Shown in pieces: positions 1 to 6,657 of a DNA stretch of 12,627 nt (positions are counted from its first letter, which is position 1; each line of letters starts with the position of its first letter). The translations under genes and the position numbers were made by a program. Under the pieces are notes generated by a model that was given only the letters and a program-made list of their open reading frames with translations, was not told the origin of the DNA and made no database searches. This DNA is from an uncultured delta proteobacterium. Its GTDB lineage: Bacteria > Myxococcota_A > Polyangia > Polyangiales > Polyangiaceae. Location of the stretch: the NCBI GenBank assembly GCA_903893335.1, contig CAITLX010000360.1:1-12627 (forward strand). Reading direction: 5' to 3'.

Positions 1-273
1 CGCCAGGCGCCCGGGGACCCTGGCGGTCGTCGCGGGCGGCACGGAGTCCATGAAACGGGCCGGCAGCGGAGGCCCGGTGGCGGGACGAACGAGCTACCGG
101 CAGGGGGGACCCCGAGGAGAGGGGTGGAGGGCTGGGATCGACGGCGGGGGGCGACGCTGCGGGGTCCGTCTTTGGGTCCCTGCCGCAGTCCGATCCACTC
201 GCCTAGCGTGCGGCCGTCGCGTCGGGGGCCCGCGTCGGGTCCTCTCGTGCGCGACCTCTCCGGGGGGACGACC
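1..273. other. Leader region without a convincing gene
   Basis: No frame here looks like a protein gene. A short minus-strand ATG at 51-49 opens a frame running off the left edge, but only 17 codons are visible and there is no clear ribosome binding site, so it is not called. A perfect 7-bp inverted repeat (1-7 with 19-25, 11-nt loop) sits at the edge and could be the terminator hairpin of a gene to the left. Between 103 and 151 there are five runs of three or more G on the plus strand. The rest is presumably the 5' leader and promoter of the gene starting at 274; no -35/-10 pair could be picked out. Confidence 0.5.
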
Positions 274-1464
274 ATGATGCGACATCGGGCGCTTGGCTCG
301 CGGGTGGCTGCCGTCGCGGCGGCTGCGACGACGCTGGTGATCATCGGCGTGGCCAGCGGCGCCACGGGGGGCTTCGTGCTTCCCGTCGTCGACTCGGTCG
401 GAACGGCGAAGTTCTCGAGCGAGGGCGGCGCGACGCCGCAGCGCACCACGCGCACCATCCCATACTGGGGCTTCCAGGCCACGGACCCCACCAACCACAC
501 GACGTACCCCGTGACGATGGTCGGGCGTGACCCGGCCGCGCGCACGAGCACCACGGTGCCGACGCTGATCGTTCCGATCAAGCTCGTATTCTCGGCCGCC
601 GGTGGCTACGCGCTCGACGGGGCGAGCCGCGTCGCGGCGACGGTGTCCTCGCCCATCTTCTCCGAGTACGGGTCGTACCCCGCGATGACGGGGGGGGACG
701 TCGGGCAATACGGCGACGTGTTCATGCGCGCTCAGTTCAACGCGGCCGGTAGCGGCTACCACGTCAAGCTCGGCGCGCCGACGGTGTCGCCCACCGTCAC
801 CATCAACGTGCCGAAGAACCACGGTTCGGTCGTGCAGACGCGCCTCGGCGCGGTCACGGGCCTCGCGGACATGGCCTGGTTCTCGTCTCAACTTCAGAGC
901 CTGATGGGGCAAATGCACATCAGCTCGGGCACGCTGCCGATCTTCCTCTCGGACAACACCGTCCTTTACATCGGCTCGACCGACAACTGCTGCGTCATCG
1001 GCTACCACGGTGCGGGCAAGATCCCGGGCAATGGCCTCGGCGCGGTCAACTCCAACGGTCAGTCGGACATCAACACGTACATCTACTCCGCCTACACGAC
1101 CCCTGGAACCTTCGGCGACTCGGGCGTGCAGGACATCCACGCGCTCGGGCACGAGGTCGCCGAGTGGCTCGACGACCCGTTCATCGACAATGCCGTCAAC
1201 CCCTGGGTCACGCCCACTGCGCCCCAGTATGGCTGCACCACAGTGCTCGAGACGGGCGACCCGGTGGTGGGCATCTGGTACCCGCTGCTCGGCAACCCGG
1301 ACCCGAACCCGCTCGCCCAGGGTTACTGGCACCCGGAGGACGAGGTCTTCTGGCAGTGGTTCTTGCGTCAGTCGCCGTCGAGCGCGTTCGGCGGAAACTA
1401 CACGCTCATGGGGCCCTACAATCCGTACCCGGGGTTCCGTCAGCCGGCGACCGGCTGCAACTGA
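274..1464 (+). CDS. Secreted protein of an uncharacterised HExxE-motif family, putative metallohydrolase
   Basis: The protein has 396 residues. The start is the first of two adjacent ATGs, preceded by a G-rich stretch (262-267); the open frame reaches further upstream, but that part reads as arginine/proline-rich noise. Residues 1-30 form a signal peptide or membrane anchor (basic start, then an Ala/Val/Ile-rich segment). The standout motif is near residues 289-302: HALGHEVAEWLDDPF, giving H289, H293, E294, E297 and an acidic pair D300-D301. It resembles a zinc-binding HExxH/HExxE site but lacks the canonical second His. Other conserved-looking blocks are a CC pair followed by GYHGA (239-247), LETGDPVVG (325-333) and HPEDEVFWQWF (353-363). 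From memory, similar proteins of this length and block order occur in acidobacteria and other soil bacteria as hypotheticals; no domain name or activity is known to me. Protease or hydrolase activity is inferred from the motif and export alone. It appears monocistronic. Confidence 0.8.
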   Translation: MMRHRALGSRVAAVAAAATTLVIIGVASGATGGFVLPVVDSVGTAKFSSEGGATPQRTTRTIPYWGFQATDPTNHTTYPVTMVGRDPAARTSTTVPTLIVPIKLVFSAAGGYALDGASRVAATVSSPIFSEYGSYPAMTGGDVGQYGDVFMRAQFNAAGSGYHVKLGAPTVSPTVTINVPKNHGSVVQTRLGAVTGLADMAWFSSQLQSLMGQMHISSGTLPIFLSDNTVLYIGSTDNCCVIGYHGAGKIPGNGLGAVNSNGQSDINTYIYSAYTTPGTFGDSGVQDIHALGHEVAEWLDDPFIDNAVNPWVTPTAPQYGCTTVLETGDPVVGIWYPLLGNPDPNPLAQGYWHPEDEVFWQWFLRQSPSSAFGGNYTLMGPYNPYPGFRQPATGCN

Positions 1465-1575
1465 GGCACGCAGCGATCGACGCCCGAGCGACGGAGCAGC
1501 GGGCTCCGTCGCGGTGGGCCGACCTGCGCGCGCGGTCACGGCCGGCGCGGGGAGCTCCGATGGGCGCGTGCTGCG

Positions 1576-1602
1576 CGCGGTGACCCGCTCAGGGTCGCCG
1601 CG
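1576..1602 (+). terminator. Terminator-like hairpin downstream of the HExxE gene
   Basis: An 11-bp stem pairs 1576-1586 with 1592-1602, with one U.G pair and the loop GCTCA. It begins about 110 nt after the stop codon at 1464. No T-run follows, so this is not a classical intrinsic terminator; the call rests on stem strength and position. Confidence 0.4.
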
Positions 1603-1720
1603 GGTCGGCCCGAGCGCATCAGCGAACGTTACGTAGCATTCTCGCTGCCCGCTCGAGCCCCCCCCGCTCTGCCCGAGTGGCTCGCGTTTCCTACGTGCCA
1701 AGGCGCGCCCTGAGCGGGCG

Positions 1721-1766
1721 TCGAGGGGCGCGGCACACCGTGGGTAGGTCGTGCTGCGCCCCTCGA
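1721..1766. terminator. Long hairpin between convergent genes, probable bidirectional terminator
   Basis: A 16-bp stem pairs 1721-1736 with 1751-1766 with a single G/T wobble (position 1755) and a 14-nt loop. It lies 28 nt beyond the stop of the minus-strand lipoprotein gene and also downstream of the plus-strand gene at 274, so it could end transcription from both sides. Neither side carries a U-tract. Confidence 0.55.
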
Positions 1767-1793
1767 GCCTCGCTGTCGCGATAGGCTCGCGGG

Positions 1794-2495
1794 TTACTTC
1801 GCGCCGTCGGCGCTCGCGAACGATGCGGTCAGCTTCGCGAGCGCGCCGGTCGCCATCGCCGGGACGCCGGCGATCTTCGCCTGCGTCTCGCTGACGAGCT
1901 TCATCACGTCGTCGGCCACCTTGTTGACGGCGGCCAGGTCCGCCTGCGCCTGCGCCTTCGCCTCCGCGCCGGCGAAGGGGTTCGCCGAGGTCGCCGACGC
2001 GCTCGCCGAGACCTTCGTCACGAGCACCGGCACCTTCGCCGCGACCCCCACGACGTTGCTCGTGAGCGTTGCGACGCGAGCGGGCGTGTCCTTCAGCGCG
2101 GCGACCGCGCCCTTGAGCGTGTTGAGCGCCGCCTCGAGCTCGGCCTTCGCGTCCGCGGCGACGTCAGCGCTCAGCGTGATCTGCACCTCGCCGCCGTCGA
2201 ACGTGGCCTTCGCCATGCCCATGACAGCGCCCAGGTTCAGGTTGTAGCGCTGCGGGAAGCTCGCGAGCTGGTCGATCACCTTCTGGACGTCGTCGATGGG
2301 CTTGGTCAGGTCGGCCACCTGCGCCCGCAGCGAGGTCGGAATGACCTGCAGCTGCTGCATCGGCGTGAGGTCCGCCTCGGCCGCGCTGGCCGACTCGGGC
2401 GACTTCGCCGATTCGTTCGCGCCGGAGCCGCCACACGCGGAGCCGGCGAGGCCGAGGGTCAAGAGCGCACCGAGAGCGAGAGGGGCAGAACGCAT
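1794..2495 (-). CDS. Small alanine-rich putative lipoprotein of unknown function
   Basis: The protein has 233 residues. The start at 2495 was chosen because AAGGA (plus-strand TCCTT at 2502-2506) lies 6 nt upstream and the product then begins with a textbook export signal; the frame stays open upstream but reads as non-coding. Residues 1-20 form a hydrophobic signal ending LAGSA-C21; the cysteine followed by GG and a Ser/Glu-rich linker suggests lipid attachment, although Gly at -3 is atypical for a lipobox. Residues 45-233 are rich in Ala, Lys, Asp and Val and look almost wholly helical (for example 113-136 and 175-215), with no cysteines and no recognisable catalytic motif. A periplasmic or outer-membrane helical lipoprotein is the most that can be said. 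It is not closely linked to rsmG upstream: a 316-bp gap with a hairpin separates them. Confidence 0.75.
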   Translation of the reverse strand: MRSAPLALGALLTLGLAGSACGGSGANESAKSPESASAAEADLTPMQQLQVIPTSLRAQVADLTKPIDDVQKVIDQLASFPQRYNLNLGAVMGMAKATFDGGEVQITLSADVAADAKAELEAALNTLKGAVAALKDTPARVATLTSNVVGVAAKVPVLVTKVSASASATSANPFAGAEAKAQAQADLAAVNKVADDVMKLVSETQAKIAGVPAMATGALAKLTASFASADGAK

Positions 2496-2582
2496 GGTGG
2501 TTCCTTCTTCGTCCGCGCGACCCCCGCGGACGTGCCTCGCGCACCCGGATTGGGCGTGAGGCATACGCGGGCTGGGGTGCGT

Positions 2583-2607
2583 GGTTTGAATTCGTACAAG
2601 ATTTCCG
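2583..2607 (-). promoter_or_regulatory. AT-rich patch, possible promoter region of the lipoprotein gene
   Basis: This is one of the few AT-rich stretches in an otherwise very GC-rich window. It lies about 90-110 bp upstream of the lipoprotein start at 2495 and just past the rsmG-side hairpin, which is a reasonable promoter position. No well-spaced -35/-10 pair stands out, so the call is based on composition and position. Confidence 0.25.
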
Positions 2608-2629
2608 CGCTGAGCGGCGAACCAAAGAG

Positions 2630-2668
2630 AGCAGCGGGGCTGAACATCGCTGATGTCGCCCCGCTGTT
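2630..2668 (-). terminator. Hairpin terminator downstream of rsmG
   Basis: The outer stem pairs 2632-2640 with 2658-2666 (9 bp), followed by a 2-nt bulge and an inner stem 2643-2648 with 2652-2657, around a 3-nt loop. Read on the minus strand, the hairpin is followed by a pyrimidine-rich stretch (CTCTCTTTGG), the nearest thing to a U-tract in the window. It lies about 145 nt after the rsmG stop and upstream of the lipoprotein gene, so it would separate the two units. Confidence 0.5.
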
Positions 2669-2811
2669 GCACGCTGGTGCCAGGCAGGCCGTCAGCCCCA
2701 CGAGACTCCACGCAGCCGCGTCACGCCATGACGCCGACTGGACGCTCCCGACAGGCCCGAGACGCGGGTGACGCGTTCGTGTTGGTGAAGCGGAAGAGCG
2801 GGTCGCGCTGA

Positions 2812-3498
2812 TCAGGCCTTCTCGAGGACGACCAGGCGTCCCGTCGGCGTCGCGACGGTCCGTAGGTGCGCGAGCCTGTGCGTTCGCAGCGCGTGGCCTG
2901 CCTCGGCTAGCTCCTCGTCGGCGCGCTGGCCTTTGACGAGCACGAGGCGGCCGCCCGAGCGCGCGAAGGGCGCGGTGAGCGCGACGAGCGCCTCGAGGCG
3001 CGCGACGGCGCGCGCGACGACGACGTGGGCCGTGCCGCGGAGCGGGCCTTGCGCGGCGGCCTCGGCGCGCTCGGCCACGACGCGCACGTTCGACAGGCCG
3101 AGCGAGGTGGCGACCGACGCGAGGAACGTCGCCTTCTTCTGCGTCGCCTCGACGAGCACGACGCGAAGGTCGGGGCGGGCGATCGCCAGGGGCACGCCGG
3201 GCACGCCTCCGCCGGAGCCGACATCGACGAGCGTCGCGCCCGCGGGCACGTCGGCAACCTCGCGCACGATGGCGAGCGCGTCGAGCGCGTGGCGCGACCA
3301 GGCGTCGGCCGGCTCGACGATCGCCGTGAGGTTCATCCGCTCGCTGGTCGCGATCAGGCGCGCGAGGTAGTCGCCGAGCGTCGCGATCGCCCGAGGGTCG
3401 AGCGCGACGCCGAGCGCGGCCAACCGCTCGTCGAAATCGCCCGGCGGGGCGAGCCCCGGGACGTCGGGGATCGTGAGCGGCGGGCGGGCGGACGGCAT
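2812..3498 (-). CDS. rsmG: 16S rRNA (guanine-527-N7)-methyltransferase RsmG
   Basis: The protein has 228 residues, close to the usual RsmG (GidB) length. RsmG transfers a methyl group from S-adenosylmethionine to N7 of G527 in 16S rRNA, acting on the small ribosomal subunit; its loss gives low-level streptomycin resistance in several bacteria. Family signatures are visible in order: MNLTAI (55-60), RHALDAL (69-75), the SAM-binding glycine loop VDVGSGGGVPGVPLA (91-105), VEATQKKATFL (116-126) and the C-terminal LVLVKG strand (185-190). The ATG at 3498 has no clear Shine-Dalgarno sequence, but the protein starts at a sensible place. It is divergent from the subtilase gene and stands alone; in many bacteria rsmG lies next to mnmG or the parAB genes near the origin, and neither is present here. 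Identification is secure. Confidence 0.96.
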   Translation of the reverse strand: MPSARPPLTIPDVPGLAPPGDFDERLAALGVALDPRAIATLGDYLARLIATSERMNLTAIVEPADAWSRHALDALAIVREVADVPAGATLVDVGSGGGVPGVPLAIARPDLRVVLVEATQKKATFLASVATSLGLSNVRVVAERAEAAAQGPLRGTAHVVVARAVARLEALVALTAPFARSGGRLVLVKGQRADEELAEAGHALRTHRLAHLRTVATPTGRLVVLEKA

Positions 3499-3756
3499 GG
3501 CGCCGGACGATGCCGGACGTCAGCGGCGACCGCAAGACGACCCGCGGGTCGGGTCGGTGGGCGGGAATCTTCGTCTCGGGGAGCGGCGCGGGCGACGCGT
3601 CGCCCCCCGCTCGGCCCCACGGAGCACGCATCCAATGTGCCAGGTGGCAACGGCGGCGTAACACGCGGAACGAACGGAACACGAGGCACAGTGTGGCGCG
3701 TGACGCACGAAACGGAAAGGCGCATCCATGCCCTCGCCTGACGACATGTCGGTCAC

Positions 3757-3762
3757 GGAGGT
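3757..3762 (+). promoter_or_regulatory. Ribosome binding site of the subtilase gene
   Basis: GGAGGT, a near-perfect Shine-Dalgarno sequence, lies 5 nt before the ATG at 3768. It settles the start, because the frame is open back to 3510. It is the strongest such site in the window. Confidence 0.8.
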
Positions 3763-3767
3763 GGGGC

Positions 3768-5192
3768 ATGAAAAGGTCGATCGCAGGGTCCTTGGTGGCG
3801 CTCTCGTTGCTCGCAGCGTGCGGAGCTTCCCCCGACGGCGAGGGCGAGGCGGGGGTCGGCGCGCAGGGCAGCGCGCTCACCGCGCAGCGCAGTTACTGGC
3901 TGGTCGCGAACGACGGCGCGGCGTTGCCGGCCAACCTCGCGGCGCGCGTGACGGCCGCGGGCGGCACCGTGACGCGGACGCTGTCGTCCGTCGGCGCGGC
4001 CATCGCTACGTCGTCGAGCGCGACGTTCCAGAGCAACGCGGCGAAGATCGCCGGGCTGCGCGCCGTCGCGCCGAGCATGACGTGGAGCCTCGCGAAGCCC
4101 GCGAAGACGGCGCGCATGTCGGCGGCTGCGTCGCAGGCCTACGCGCAGACCGCGGCTCCGGGCGATTTCCTCCTGCCGCTTCAGTGGGGCATGACCGCGG
4201 TGCACGCCGCCGACGCCTGGACGCGCGGCAGCCGCGGCGCCGGCGCTCGCGTCGCGGTCATCGACAGCGGTTGCGATTACACGCACCCCGACCTCGCGCC
4301 CAACGTCAACGTGGGCCTGAGCGTGTCGTTCGTCCCGGGCGAGGGCGTGCTGCCGCTGCCCGGCACCGAGTTCGATCACGGCACGCACGTCGCGGGCATC
4401 ATCGCCGCAGCGGCCAACGAGTTCGGCGTCGTGGGCGTCGCGCCCGAGGCCGAGCTCGTGTGCGTGAAGGTCTTCTCCGCCGCCGGGACGACGACCGACG
4501 GCGACATCTTCGGCGCCATGCTCTACGCCGCGCAGATCGGCGCCGACGTCGCGAACATGAGCTTCGGAGGCTCGCTCAAGCGCAGCGGCGCGTGCGACGC
4601 GTCGGGCTGCTACACGGCGAAGGACGCGAACGAACTCATCGTGCTCTACAACCGCGTCGCCAACTACGTGCACGGCCAGGGCACGCTGCTCGTGGCAGCC
4701 GCGGGCAACGAGTCGACCGACTTCGATCACACCGCGAACCTGACCTTCATCCCCGCGCAGATGCCGCACGTCGTCACGGTGTCGGCCACCGGTCCGAAGG
4801 GCTGGGCCGTCAACCCCGCCCCCGATCTCGACGTGCCGGCGTTCTACACGAACTACGGATCGAGCGCGGTCGACCAGGCGGGGCCCGGCGGCAACGTCGA
4901 CTTCGACCTGATGAACAGCGGCGCGATGTGCGGCCCGGGGCTGCCCTGCTGGGCGCTCGACATGGTGCTCAGCACGGTGCCGGGCGGGTGGAGCTGGGCG
5001 GCGGGCACGTCGATGGCGTCGCCGCACGTCGCGGGCGTCGCCGCGCTGATCGTGGGCAACCACGGCGGCCGGCTCGCCCCCGATCAGGTCGCCGCTGCGC
5101 TCCGCGCGTCGGCCGACGACCTCGGCAAGCCGGGCAACGACCCCTGGTACGGCCTCGGTCGCGTCAACGCCGGCGCGGCGTCGCTCCGGTAA
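3768..5192 (+). CDS. Subtilisin-family (S8) serine protease, lipoprotein
   Basis: The protein has 474 residues. A lipoprotein signal runs through residues 1-17 with lipobox LAAC and lipidation at Cys18, so the enzyme is probably anchored to the cell envelope rather than freely secreted. Residues 40-110 look like an inhibitor/chaperone prodomain. The S8 catalytic domain spans about 140-474 with all active-site residues: Asp166 in VAVIDSGCD, His204 in DHGTHVAGI, the oxyanion Asn314 in VAAAGNES and Ser415 in GTSMASPHVAG. Four cysteines in two close pairs (276/281 and 388/394) could form two local disulfides in surface loops. There is no extra C-terminal domain. The gene is divergent from rsmG and convergent with the next gene, with a long hairpin after its stop, so it appears monocistronic. 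Family is certain; the substrate is not known, with nutrient protein degradation or predation the likely contexts. Confidence 0.95.
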   Translation: MKRSIAGSLVALSLLAACGASPDGEGEAGVGAQGSALTAQRSYWLVANDGAALPANLAARVTAAGGTVTRTLSSVGAAIATSSSATFQSNAAKIAGLRAVAPSMTWSLAKPAKTARMSAAASQAYAQTAAPGDFLLPLQWGMTAVHAADAWTRGSRGAGARVAVIDSGCDYTHPDLAPNVNVGLSVSFVPGEGVLPLPGTEFDHGTHVAGIIAAAANEFGVVGVAPEAELVCVKVFSAAGTTTDGDIFGAMLYAAQIGADVANMSFGGSLKRSGACDASGCYTAKDANELIVLYNRVANYVHGQGTLLVAAAGNESTDFDHTANLTFIPAQMPHVVTVSATGPKGWAVNPAPDLDVPAFYTNYGSSAVDQAGPGGNVDFDLMNSGAMCGPGLPCWALDMVLSTVPGGWSWAAGTSMASPHVAGVAALIVGNHGGRLAPDQVAAALRASADDLGKPGNDPWYGLGRVNAGAASLR

Positions 5193-5220
5193 GCCCAGCA
5201 CACCGACCGGGACAGGCAGA

Positions 5221-5266
5221 GCGCGCTCGGGGGTCGCCGTTCGTTCGGCGGCCGCCCCGAGCGCGC
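5221..5266. terminator. Long bidirectional terminator hairpin
   Basis: A perfect 12-bp GC-rich stem pairs 5221-5232 with 5255-5266. Inside it a second 5-bp stem (5235-5239 with 5246-5250) closes a 6-nt loop TTCGTT. It sits between the convergent stops at 5192 (+) and 5293 (-), about 28 nt from each. There is no U-tract on either side. Confidence 0.7.
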
Positions 5267-5292
5267 AGCCCGCGCGCGATCGCCCGGCGCGG

Positions 5293-6420
5293 TCAGAGCC
5301 AGCCAGCCTTCTTCCAGGCGGCGCGCACGTCGGCGGGCAGGCGCTTGGCGAGCGCCTTGAGGTCCTTCTCCATCGTCTCGGCGTCTGCGCCGTGCAGCGC
5401 GACGACGCAGAAGTCGTCGGTCACCGGGAGCCCCGCCCACGCCGACGCAGGAAGCTCGGCGGCGAGCGTCGCGAGCAGCTTGCGCGCGGGCTCGATCTTC
5501 CCCCCCTCGACGAGCAGCTGGTTGGCCGCGCGCGAGGCCTCCAGGAGCGCCGGGTCGTCGAGCGCGAGCGCCGGCGTGTCGATGAGGCGCCACTCGGCCG
5601 GGTTCCACAGCCGCTCGGCGGAGTCGAAGCCCGCGCGGTAGGCGGCCTCGCCGATCGCGAGCCGTGGCGGCAGCACCTCGCCCTGTTCGAGCTCGTAGAC
5701 GAGCGCGAGGCAGAAGACGGGCTCGGTCAGCGTCAACCTCGCGAGCGTCGCGGGGACGACCTCGCGCAGGCGCTCGTCGATCGTGCGCAGCAGCGCGGGC
5801 AGCCCCGCCTTCTTCGCCTTCGCCTCGTACACGACGCGCACGTCGCCGCGCGTGACGCGACGCAGCTGCACGAGCGTGCCCGCCGCGTCGTGATCCATCT
5901 CGAAGCGGTCGTCGCCGAGCGAGGGGTTCGCCACGCAACTCGGGCGCCCCAGCGCGTCGTACGCGTAGGTCGAGACGAGCTTCCACCCCTTCTGCTCGAG
6001 CACCTCGTACGAGACGGCGCGCCCGCCCGACAGCGCGTAGCGCCCGACCCACGCGAGGCGCAGCGCGAGGTCGAAGTCGCGCGCGAAGTGGAACACGCGC
6101 ACGGCGTCGTCGCCCCACAGGTAGACCGACTCGGCCGACACTGCGGCCTCGCCGTCGATCGGCCAGAAGCGGCGCATGAAGGCGATGCGCCCGGCGGCGT
6201 CGACGCCGACCTGCCCGATGTCGCTCCCCTTCTCGGCGGGCTCCGCGGCGAGCAGCCTGTCCTTCGGCATCCCGCCGGTCAGCGCCTTGTACGGCTCCGG
6301 GCTGCGGGCGGTGTAGCCCTTCCACCACTCCGTCGCGCAGCCCGAGGTGCTCGCCACGAGGGCGTCGCGCCCCCCGACGGATGCCAGCATCTCCAGGGCC
6401 TCCGGTACGACCATGCTCAT
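5293..6420 (-). CDS. Protein of unknown function with YD-like repeats
   Basis: The protein has 375 residues and no signal peptide or membrane segment, so it is probably cytoplasmic. I do not recognise the family. Three short stretches share the pattern D-x-x-G-(R/T)-(I/L/P) in a beta-hairpin-like context: GVDAAGRIAFMRRF (72-85), YAYDALGRPSCV (152-163) and MDHDAAGTLVQLRR (175-188). This resembles degenerate YD/RHS repeats, but three copies are too few to call an RHS protein. Residues 285-375 are helical and end in a Lys/Ala-rich segment closing with GWL. The ATG at 6420 is not preceded by an obvious ribosome binding site, and the ATG two codons later (6414) is equally possible. Minus-strand coding is supported by conserved-looking aromatic and glycine positions and by the convergent terminator hairpin. 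It is divergent from the diguanylate cyclase gene. Confidence 0.75.
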   Translation of the reverse strand: MSMVVPEALEMLASVGGRDALVASTSGCATEWWKGYTARSPEPYKALTGGMPKDRLLAAEPAEKGSDIGQVGVDAAGRIAFMRRFWPIDGEAAVSAESVYLWGDDAVRVFHFARDFDLALRLAWVGRYALSGGRAVSYEVLEQKGWKLVSTYAYDALGRPSCVANPSLGDDRFEMDHDAAGTLVQLRRVTRGDVRVVYEAKAKKAGLPALLRTIDERLREVVPATLARLTLTEPVFCLALVYELEQGEVLPPRLAIGEAAYRAGFDSAERLWNPAEWRLIDTPALALDDPALLEASRAANQLLVEGGKIEPARKLLATLAAELPASAWAGLPVTDDFCVVALHGADAETMEKDLKALAKRLPADVRAAWKKAGWL

Positions 6421-6549
6421 GGGGCGCGATGGTCGCGGCGCAGCCGGGGGCGCGTCAAGCCGGCGGGCGCTCGCCTCCGCTGCGGCGGTAGCCGGACTCC
6501 TGCCGCTTTGGTCCCTTCTCCCGGTTGACCAGGGTCGGTGCGGAGCCTA

Positions 6550-6593
6550 TGCAAGATCCTTGCAGCCGGGCCTTGCGCATCGCGCATCCTTGC
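6550..6593. promoter_or_regulatory. Repeat cluster in a divergent promoter region, possible operator
   Basis: In the gap between the unknown gene (-) and the cyclase gene (+), a near-palindrome TGCAAGATCCTTGCA (6550-6564, one central mismatch) is followed by more copies of CCTTGC at 6571-6576 and 6588-6593. The longer ATCCTTGC occurs at 6556-6563 and again at 6586-6593, exactly 30 bp apart. Regular repeats at this position suggest a transcription-factor binding site. No known regulator is assigned. If the cyclase really started at 6538 this stretch would be coding, which I think less likely. Confidence 0.35.
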
Positions 6594-6657
6594 GGTGCTG
6601 GGGAGGCCCTCCCGGAGCGTTCGCGCCACCGCTCGTGAGCGCAGCGGCGCCTCCTCC

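Larger units (their letters stand above)
1465..1793. other. Convergent intergenic region with two hairpins, no gene seen
   Basis: This 329-bp gap lies between the 3' ends of the HExxE gene (+) and the alanine-rich lipoprotein gene (-). Open frames crossing it are arginine/serine-rich shadows. Its notable content is the two hairpins listed separately at 1576-1602 and 1721-1766. Confidence 0.6.

Noticed and set aside
1..51. N-terminus of a minus-strand gene beginning at 51
   Set aside because: Only 17 codons are visible, with no ribosome binding site and no recognisable sequence.
94..1701. A 535-codon open frame on the minus strand across the HExxE gene
   Set aside because: Its product is dominated by Arg, Ala, Val and Asp with no domain sense, typical of the antisense shadow of a GC-rich gene; the plus-strand frame has a signal peptide and coherent motifs.
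3655..3767. Possible c-di-GMP riboswitch or ECF-sigma promoter upstream of the subtilase (repeated CGGAAC and a CGCACGAAACGG stretch)
   Set aside because: The conserved GEMM riboswitch core is not matched, and the spacing from GGAAC to a CGT-type -10 is about 18 nt, longer than usual; evidence is too weak to call.
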